Assembly: GCA_002395905.1 (NCBI GenBank)
Contig: DGVK01000131.1
Coordinates: 1-14,703 of the forward strand
DNA length: 14,703 nucleotides
Source: Verrucomicrobia bacterium UBA4286
GTDB lineage: Bacteria > Verrucomicrobiota > Kiritimatiellia > RFP12 > UBA1067
Direction: 5' to 3'
The position numbers and the translations under genes are program-made. A model generated the notes under the pieces. That model was not told where the DNA came from. It saw nothing but the letters and a program-made list of their open reading frames with translations, and did not search any database. Positions within the stretch are counted from its first letter, which is position 1; every line of letters begins with the position of its first letter. Of the stretch, positions 1-5,360 are shown piece by piece.

Positions 1-208
1 CGTCCTTGATGAACTTCACCTTGCCCTCCTTGAGGGCGAAGAGCGTGAAGTCGCGGCCGCAGCCGACGTTCCTGCCGGGGTGGATCTTCGTACCGCGCTG
101 GCGGACGATGATCGAACCCGCGGTGAGCTTCTGGCCGTCGTAGGCCTTGACGCCGAGATATTTCGGGTTGGAGTCGCGCCCGTTGCGGGCAGATGCGCTT
201 GTAGCCAT
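1..208 (-). CDS. rpmA: 50S ribosomal protein L27, C-terminus cut by window edge
   Basis: L27 sits near the peptidyl-transferase centre of the large ribosomal subunit. The 69 visible residues carry the family core: RNGRDS near residues 8-13, [11 protein letters not shown] near 31-41, then [16 protein letters not shown]. The ATG is preceded by GGGAGG with about 8 nt spacing. It lies 15 nt after rplU, the usual rplU-rpmA pairing. The N-terminus is odd: it begins [12 protein letters not shown], three residues shorter than the E. coli protein (MAHKKAGGSTRNGRD) and without its two lysines. The family is normally about 85 residues, so roughly 15-20 C-terminal residues lie outside the window. Confidence 0.97.
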   Translation of the reverse strand, partial: MATSASARNGRDSNPKYLGVKAYDGQKLTAGSIIVRQRGTKIHPGRNVGCGRDFTLFALKEGKVKFIKD

Positions 209-223
209 TTTACGTTCCTCCCC

Positions 224-538
224 TTATGCGATCGCCTTGACCGTGGCGACGGTGTAGTCCTGGCGGTGGCCGACTTTGCGGCGCGAGCCCTTGCGGCGCT
301 TCGCCTTGAAGTTGATCACCTTCGGTCCGCGCTTTACGCCGTCGACCGCGAGCGTGACCTTCGCACCCTCCACATAGGGGGCGCCGACCTTGAGCGTCGT
401 TCCGTCAGAAACGGCGCAGACCGTGTCGAGGACTGCTTCCTGACCCGGCTCGACCGAGAGCTTTTCAATCTCGATCTTGTCACCGACGCGAACAAGCGTC
501 TGCTTGCCGCCGGTTTCGAGCACTGCGTATGCTTCCAT
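224..538 (-). CDS. rplU: 50S ribosomal protein L21
   Basis: Structural protein of the large ribosomal subunit that binds 23S rRNA. The 104-residue product matches the family length. It starts with the signature MEAYAVLETGGKQ, continues with RVGDKIEIEKL, and ends with the basic KAKRRKGSRRKVGHRQ segment followed by a short hydrophobic tail. The Shine-Dalgarno sequence is modest (GGCAGG, close to the ATG). It is followed 15 nt later by rpmA. The gap to the preceding rplI is 81 nt, the longest in this cluster, and contains a 7-bp hairpin. Confidence 0.97.
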   Translation of the reverse strand: MEAYAVLETGGKQTLVRVGDKIEIEKLSVEPGQEAVLDTVCAVSDGTTLKVGAPYVEGAKVTLAVDGVKRGPKVINFKAKRRKGSRRKVGHRQDYTVATVKAIA

Positions 539-568
539 TTTACCTGCCTTTTTGTTTCCTTGTCATCC

Positions 569-586
569 GCCTTCCTTGTGGAAGGC
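569..586 (-). other. Intercistronic hairpin upstream of rplU
   Basis: On the transcribed (minus) strand GCCTTCC, loop ACAA, GGAAGGC form a perfect 7-bp stem 30 nt before the rplU ATG. No U-run follows, so it is not a standard intrinsic terminator. It could be an RNA processing or stability element, or part of an autoregulatory r-protein leader. The structure is seen; any function is inference. Confidence 0.45.
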
Positions 587-619
587 CCGCAAAGGCCTCC
601 CGCGAAAGGCTGGAAATTT

Positions 620-1093
620 TCACTCGGCGGCCTCCTGCGCGCCATCGTCGAGAATCGCCACCTTGAACTTGACGTTCACGCCGTGGCCGAGATCGATGTT
701 CGCCTCGTATTCGCCGACTTCCTTGAGGTGGTCGGCGAGGTCGAGCTGCGAACGGTCGAGCTTGATGCCGCGATTCGCCTCGATCGCGGCGAGGAGATCC
801 GTCGCGCTTACAGAACCGTAGAGCTTCTTGCCGTCGACCGTGTGGGCCGAAACCGTGAGCGAGAGGTCCGCAAGCTTGCGGGCGACCTCGAGCGCGGCCT
901 TCTTCTCCTCGGCGGCGCGGGCTGCACGCTCGGCCTCGAGCTTTTTAAGACGGCGCTTCGACGCCTCGGTGACCGGCGCGGCGAGACCCTGCGTGAAGAG
1001 GTAGTTGCGCGCGTAGCCGGGGGCGACCTTGACGATCTGGCCCGACTTGCCGAGCTTCTTCACATTGTCCATCAGCATTACTTCGATATGCAT
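620..1093 (-). CDS. rplI: 50S ribosomal protein L9
   Basis: Large-subunit protein with two globular domains joined by a long helix. The 157-residue product shows the N-terminal rRNA-binding domain (residues 1-45), including GYARNYLFTQGLA near 26-38. The charged connecting helix (about 45-75, rich in K, E, A and R) and the C-terminal domain with YGSVSATDLLAAI follow. A strong AGGAG lies 6 nt before the ATG. It starts 18 nt after rpsR in the standard rpsF-ssb-rpsR-rplI order. The C-terminus has a short acidic tail. Confidence 0.97.
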   Translation of the reverse strand: MHIEVMLMDNVKKLGKSGQIVKVAPGYARNYLFTQGLAAPVTEASKRRLKKLEAERAARAAEEKKAALEVARKLADLSLTVSAHTVDGKKLYGSVSATDLLAAIEANRGIKLDRSQLDLADHLKEVGEYEANIDLGHGVNVKFKVAILDDGAQEAAE

Positions 1094-1111
1094 GGTTCAC
1101 TCCTCTCCGGC

Positions 1112-1342
1112 TCAGGCCATGAGACCCATGTTGCGGGCGCGCTTCACGCCCTGGCGTATCTGGCGCTGCTGCTGCGAGGTGACCCCCGTGATGCGCGCAG
1201 GCAGAATCTTGCCGTAGTCGGTGATGTAGTACTTGAGCGTCTCGACGTCGTTGACATCGATCGAGTCCTTGGGACCGAGCGGCGGACGCTTGCGGGCGGC
1301 GAATTCCTCGCCTGCCGAGCTGTTTGATTTCTTGAAAGCCAT
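1112..1342 (-). CDS. rpsR: 30S ribosomal protein S18
   Basis: Small-subunit protein that partners with S6 on the platform. The 76-residue product carries the family core: DVETLKYYITDYGKILPARITG, then QRQIRQGVKRARNMGLM. The N-terminal part is polar and has no cysteine pair, so it is the zinc-free form. The reading frame is open further upstream, but the ATG at 1342 is chosen because it gives the family length, starts with MAFKK and is preceded by AAGGAA. It lies 34 nt downstream of ssb. Confidence 0.97.
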   Translation of the reverse strand: MAFKKSNSSAGEEFAARKRPPLGPKDSIDVNDVETLKYYITDYGKILPARITGVTSQQQRQIRQGVKRARNMGLMA

Positions 1343-1376
1343 TTTCGCTTTTCCTTGAAGTTGTGTGGTTGTATGA

Positions 1377-1805
1377 TTAGAACGGAATGTCGTCGGGGTC
1401 GCTTTCGAGCGCGTTCGCGGACGCAGGCGGCTCCGCCTCCTGCGGACGCTGCATCGGGCCGCCGCCGAGGCGGTCGCCCTGCGGCAGGAACTTGATCGTC
1501 GACGCCCTGACCTTGAGCTTCTGGTGGCGGATGCCGTCCTTCTCCCAGGAATCCATCTGAAGTCGGCCCTCGACAAGAATCGAGCGCCCCTTCGACAGGT
1601 ACTGGCCGCAGAGCTCAGCAAGCTTGTCCCATGCGTCGACATCGACGAACACGGGGAACTCCTGTATCTGGCCGTTGCGGTCCCGCCTGCGCTCGTTCAC
1701 CGCCAGGCCCAGACGCGCGACCTTCATTCCGGTCGTGCCTGTGGCCCTGACGTCAGGGTCGCGGGTCAGGTTTCCCATCAGGATTATTTTGTTGAAAGAC
1801 GCCAT
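1377..1805 (-). CDS. ssb: Single-stranded DNA-binding protein
   Basis: Binds and protects single-stranded DNA in replication, recombination and repair. The 142-residue product has the OB-fold signature from the start (NKIILMGNLTRDPDVR), then VDAWDKLAELCGQYLSKGR and VEGRLQMDSW near residues 55-87. A proline- and glycine-rich disordered linker leads to the acidic tail DPDDIPF, the motif that recruits partner proteins. The start at 1805 is used because upstream in-frame sequence is arginine-rich read-through; an AGGTG lies just before it. It sits between rpsF and rpsR, its common location. Confidence 0.97.
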   Translation of the reverse strand: MASFNKIILMGNLTRDPDVRATGTTGMKVARLGLAVNERRRDRNGQIQEFPVFVDVDAWDKLAELCGQYLSKGRSILVEGRLQMDSWEKDGIRHQKLKVRASTIKFLPQGDRLGGGPMQRPQEAEPPASANALESDPDDIPF

Positions 1806-1836
1806 CTGGCACCTCGCTTTCCGTTTAGTGGCTGAA

Positions 1837-2244
1837 TTACGCCTCGACGGGCTCCTCCGCGGCGGTCTTCTCCGCCAGAACGGCCGCAGCGGCCGCCTCC
1901 CTCTTGGCCTGTTTCTCGGCGCGCACCGCGCGCTCCTGCGCAAGCTTCGCCTCGCGGCGGTCGTCCACGGCGAGAATCTGCACGCGGAATACCTCTTCGA
2001 CCAGCTTGTAGCGGTTCACCAGTTCGGCGAGACGCTGAGGATCGATCTCGAAGCGAACTTTCACATAGACGCCGCTCTCGCGCTTCTGCATGGGGCGAGA
2101 GAAGCTGCGCTTTCCGAGCGAGACCTTCTCCAGCACGTTGCCGCCCGCGCGGGCGATCTCGGCGAGAGCCTTCTCGAGATTGGCTTCGAGGACATCGTCT
2201 TTCGAGATGCCGACGAAGATGTAAAGAGCATCGTACTTCTTCAT
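1837..2244 (-). CDS. rpsF: 30S ribosomal protein S6
   Basis: Small-subunit protein that forms a dimer with S18. From the ATG at 2244 it is 135 residues and starts MKKYDALYIF, the usual S6 opening. KRSFSRPMQKRESGVYVKVRFE near 45-66 and a family-typical FRVQIL strand near 88 follow. The last 40 residues are a low-complexity A/E/K extension, as in many S6 proteins. The ATG overlaps the rplY stop as TGATG; a GTG three bases upstream is an alternative start with better spacing (7 versus 10 nt) from GGAGG. Either way translation is coupled to rplY. Confidence 0.96.
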   Translation of the reverse strand: MKKYDALYIFVGISKDDVLEANLEKALAEIARAGGNVLEKVSLGKRSFSRPMQKRESGVYVKVRFEIDPQRLAELVNRYKLVEEVFRVQILAVDDRREAKLAQERAVRAEKQAKREAAAAAVLAEKTAAEEPVEA

Positions 2245-2909
2245 CACTTCTTCTCCTCCGTGGTCTCTTCCTTGCCCTTCTTGATGACTTCGGGAGCCTT
2301 GGCGGCCTCCGCGCCCGCCTCCGCGCCGGCCGCAGTCGTGCCGGGAACGTCGTCCGGAGCCTTGACAACCGCGAGGGCGTACTCGCCGCGCGTCACCACG
2401 GTGTACTTGTCGCCGAGGTTGAGATCGCGCACGAACATCGTCTGGTCCAGCCCGAGAGCGGAAACATCGACTTCGAACTTCTCCGCGATGTCGGTCGGCA
2501 GGCAGTCTACGTCGATCGTCCTGAGAACCTGCTCGAGAACGCCGCCGCCGAGCTTCACGCCCGTAGGCTCGCCCACGAGAATCACAGGCACGGTCACGCG
2601 GACCTTCTCGGCCAGCGACACCTCGCTGAAATCCACATGGATTGGAGTACCCGCCAGGACGTCGTTCTGCAGTTCACGCATAAGCGCCGGAACCTCGGTA
2701 CCGTTCATATCCAGCGTGACCAGCAGCTGCTTGCTGGCATGGCCGCGCATCGCCATCATGAAGTCGTGCGCAGGAAGCTTGATAAGCTCCGTGCCGCCCT
2801 TCTTCATCTTCATCACCGAACCCGGAATCATACCGGACCGGCGCAACCGGCGGACAGCTCCCGTACCCTGTTCGGTACGCGGCTCCGCCTTGATCTTTAT
2901 CTGATCCAT
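2244..2909 (-). CDS. rplY: 50S ribosomal protein L25, long general-stress (CTC/TL5) form
   Basis: 5S rRNA-binding protein. At 221 residues it is the long two-domain form: an N-terminal L25 domain (about 1-95) with RTEQGTGAVRRLRRSGMIPGSV and IHVDFSEV, then the TL5-type C-terminal beta domain (about 96-190) with GEPTGVKLGGGVLEQVLR and IDVDCLPTDIAEKFEVDVS. It ends in an A/E/K-rich disordered tail. AGGAAA precedes the ATG. It is the first gene of the cluster, with a strong promoter directly upstream and rpsF overlapping its stop. In many bacteria prs precedes and pth follows this gene; neither is present here. Confidence 0.96.
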   Translation of the reverse strand: MDQIKIKAEPRTEQGTGAVRRLRRSGMIPGSVMKMKKGGTELIKLPAHDFMMAMRGHASKQLLVTLDMNGTEVPALMRELQNDVLAGTPIHVDFSEVSLAEKVRVTVPVILVGEPTGVKLGGGVLEQVLRTIDVDCLPTDIAEKFEVDVSALGLDQTMFVRDLNLGDKYTVVTRGEYALAVVKAPDDVPGTTAAGAEAGAEAAKAPEVIKKGKEETTEEKK

Positions 2910-2980
2910 CTACTTTTTTCCTGTTTACAGCCGCGTGCTCTCGCGCACCATACGCTACCCTCTGCGGCTTAAGTGGCGAT

Positions 2981-3010
2981 ATTATACCAAAAATTCCGTG
3001 TAGAGCGCAA
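2981..3010 (-). promoter_or_regulatory. Promoter of the ribosomal cluster
   Basis: On the minus strand a perfect TATAAT (2981-2986) is preceded by TGG, making an extended -10. A TTGCGC -35 (3005-3010) lies exactly 18 bp upstream. The predicted transcript starts about 65 nt before the rplY ATG. It is the only good promoter seen for the seven-gene cluster. Confidence 0.75.
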
Positions 3011-3072
3011 TAGGCCGCCCGCCGCGCCTCAGAAGCCGGTTCAAACCCGGGCGGAACCTTGGCGGGAAGATT

Positions 3073-5280
3073 CTATTCGGCGGCGAAGACGACCTCGCCT
3101 TCGGGCATACGCCAGAGCCCTTCTGCCTCGCTCCAGTATTTAAGCTCCTCGAATCCTATGCGAAACTTCACCGTCGCCGCCTCGCCCGGCGCGAGAGTTG
3201 CGTCCTCGAACGCGACAAGCTCCTTTTTTGGCATTTCGGCGTCCGGACGGGAAGGTTTTGACGCCCAGAGCAGAACAGCGTGACGTCCGGCGATCCTGCC
3301 TGCATTCTTGACTTCGCAGGAGATTGAATACACGCTTCCGTTCTTCTCGACAACCGGTGCGCCGACTTCCCACGCCGTATACGAGAGGCCGTGCCCGAAC
3401 GGATAGCGCACCGCCGTGCCGAAACGGTCGAACCCGCGGTATCCGACCCATATTCCATCGTGGTAGTACAGCGACGGGTGGTCCTTGCGCGACCAGGTTC
3501 CCTTCCCGTCGAACGCCCATTCTCCCGGATAGCTCCTGCGTCCGAACCGCATCGACGGCCAATCGTGCAGCGTCTTCCCGTAGGTGTACGGCAGTCTTCC
3601 GGATGGATTGACCTCGCCCTTTACCATACGCGCCAGAACCTCGCCGCCGAACTCCCCGCCGTACCACACGACGATGATCGCGCGCGCGGCCTCATGCCAT
3701 TCCTCTACGCTCACCGGCGCGCCGCCGTTCAGCGCGACCACAAGATTCGGATTGACGCGCGCTACGGCACGTATCTCGTCCTCCTGCACGCGCCCTCCCT
3801 CGGCCTCCAGGAAAATGTCGCGGCGATCGTTCGGTTCGACGCGGGCGCCGCCGCCGGCTTCCGAATCGAACGTATGGTCTATGCCCCCGCAGTATACAAC
3901 AAGATCGGCCTTTGCGGCGACTGCGACGGCGTCCTCGCCGGTGACGACGCGATTCTCGCCGAACACCATGCGGAACCCTTCAAGCGGAGTGATCTCTCGC
4001 GCGGCCTTGACCGCCGCAGCGCCGCCATACATGGCAAGACGCGTATCTTCCTCGCTCATAGCGTGACGCGCCGCGGCATACGGCCCGACGACCGCCACCG
4101 TCCTGGCCGCAGACGGCAGAAGCGCGTCGTTCTTCACGAGCACAAACCCCTCCTCGGCCGCGCGCCGCGCCACGGCTTTGTGGTCCTCGCTTCTGAACGA
4201 CGCCTCGCACCGCGCCTGCAGCTCCCTCTCGCCCGGCCTGTCGGTATCAAACGCGCCCACGCGGAAGTACAGCCTCAGCGCACGCCGCACGGCGTCGTCG
4301 AAGCGCGCACGGTCTATCGCGCCCTCGGCGAGAAGCTTGAGCTCCGCCCTGTCGCGCGCCGGGTCTTCGCGCGTCGCCGACTCGATTGTCGTCCCGCCGT
4401 TTATCGCCCGCGCCATTCCGTGCACGCCGCCCCAGTCCGGCACGAACGCTCCGCTCGCGCCGCATTCTTTCGCGAGGATGTCGTTCAAATACGCGCTGTG
4501 GCTCGTCCATTCGCCGCGAAAGCGGTTGTAGCTGTTCATATACGCCCACGGGTCGACTTTACGGGCCGCGATCTCCCACGGTCTGGTGTATATCTCGCGC
4601 ACAGCCCGCTCGGGACAGTCAACATCGATGACAAGCCGCGAATACTCCTGCTCGTTGAAGCAGTAGTGCTTCATGCACGGCGCGACTTTGACAGACTGCA
4701 GACCGGCGATCCACGCCGCCGCGATCTCGCCCGAGAGACGCGGGTCTTCGCCGAAATACTCGAAATTCCGCGCACAGACCGGCGTGCGGGCGATGTTCAC
4801 GCCAGGCCCGAGAAGCATCCTCGCCGAGCCGTTGCCGCCGAGCGCAGCCGGATAGACGCCGCGCGTCTCCTCGCCCATCACGCGCCCTATCTCGCGAACA
4901 AGCGACTTGTCGAAACTCGCCGCGTAGGCGATCGGCGCGGGGAAATATGTCACGCCCGGACGGTTCTCCGCGCGCGGACCCGCGCCTGCGTCGAGAGTGC
5001 GGAACACCGCAAGACCTATTCGCGGAATGTGCCCCATCGTCAAACCGCCGGTCGCGTGAAGGAGATGAACCTTCTCCTCGTCCGTCAGACGCGGAAGAAG
5101 ATCGTCGATTCGCGCCTCGACGTCAAGAGCGGGATTGCGGTACGGCGCGTCGGCCGGCGGCGGCACGCCGGTGTTGCAGCCGTCGCGCACCTCTTCGCGG
5201 TCTGCGCCGAACCCCAGAAAGTCCTCGCCGTACGTCTCAACGCACGCAGCAAGCAACAGAATAAATAACGCCTTTTTCAT
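3073..5280 (-). CDS. Glycoside hydrolase family 3 enzyme, predicted lipoprotein
   Basis: Probable exported beta-glycosidase releasing terminal sugars; the exact sugar cannot be told. It has 735 residues. Residues 1-13 (MKKALFILLLAAC) form a short signal with a perfect LAAC lipobox, lipidated at Cys13. The barrel domain (about 45-345) contains RNFEYFGEDP (171-180), KHY (204-206) and the nucleophile region VPDWGGVHG with Asp282; most relatives have SDW here. The alpha/beta sandwich domain (375-575) has VEPNDRRDIFL, whose Glu482 is a candidate acid/base (Glu474 is another), and WYGGEFGGEVLA and NPSGRLPYTY. A fibronectin-III-like domain fills about 640-735. The frame is open 72 codons upstream, but that part is arginine-rich and the signal peptide fixes the start. 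No Shine-Dalgarno is present. It lies 80 nt after the DUF4091 gene with its own promoter. Confidence 0.92.
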   Translation of the reverse strand: MKKALFILLLAACVETYGEDFLGFGADREEVRDGCNTGVPPPADAPYRNPALDVEARIDDLLPRLTDEEKVHLLHATGGLTMGHIPRIGLAVFRTLDAGAGPRAENRPGVTYFPAPIAYAASFDKSLVREIGRVMGEETRGVYPAALGGNGSARMLLGPGVNIARTPVCARNFEYFGEDPRLSGEIAAAWIAGLQSVKVAPCMKHYCFNEQEYSRLVIDVDCPERAVREIYTRPWEIAARKVDPWAYMNSYNRFRGEWTSHSAYLNDILAKECGASGAFVPDWGGVHGMARAINGGTTIESATREDPARDRAELKLLAEGAIDRARFDDAVRRALRLYFRVGAFDTDRPGERELQARCEASFRSEDHKAVARRAAEEGFVLVKNDALLPSAARTVAVVGPYAAARHAMSEEDTRLAMYGGAAAVKAAREITPLEGFRMVFGENRVVTGEDAVAVAAKADLVVYCGGIDHTFDSEAGGGARVEPNDRRDIFLEAEGGRVQEDEIRAVARVNPNLVVALNGGAPVSVEEWHEAARAIIVVWYGGEFGGEVLARMVKGEVNPSGRLPYTYGKTLHDWPSMRFGRRSYPGEWAFDGKGTWSRKDHPSLYYHDGIWVGYRGFDRFGTAVRYPFGHGLSYTAWEVGAPVVEKNGSVYSISCEVKNAGRIAGRHAVLLWASKPSRPDAEMPKKELVAFEDATLAPGEAATVKFRIGFEELKYWSEAEGLWRMPEGEVVFAAE

Positions 5281-5293
5281 AAGTTTGCATTGT

Positions 5294-5323
5294 ATTATAT
5301 CACACTCTCGCCCCGACCGGCAA
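5294..5323 (-). promoter_or_regulatory. Promoter of the GH3 gene
   Basis: In the 80-nt gap before the GH3 gene, the minus strand reads TTGCCG (5318-5323), an 18-bp spacer, TGA, then TATAAT (5294-5299). Only 13 nt separate the -10 from the ATG, so the 5' leader would be about 6-7 nt and cannot hold a Shine-Dalgarno sequence. Confidence 0.65.
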
Positions 5324-5360
5324 CAGCCGCTCGTTCGCCGTTCTGCAAATGCATCTCGCC

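Noticed and set aside
80..2904. Long plus-strand frames (415 and 426 codons) opposite the ribosomal genes
   Set aside because: They are antisense to clear L21, L9, S18, S6 and L25 proteins and exist only because of codon bias.
3031..3060. T-arm-like element CCGG-TTCAAAC-CCGG, suggesting a tRNA remnant or attachment site
   Set aside because: No acceptor, D or anticodon arm could be found around it; a 4-bp stem with a TTCAAAC loop can arise by chance.
2910..3072. Possible terminator after the GH3 gene
   Set aside because: Short GC-rich stems exist on the minus strand but none is followed by a U-run, so no terminator is called.
3391..5268. 625-codon open frame on the plus strand opposite the GH3 gene
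   Set aside because: It mirrors a high-GC coding strand, is rich in Arg/Ala/His with no domain pattern, and the GH3 motifs on the minus strand are unambiguous.
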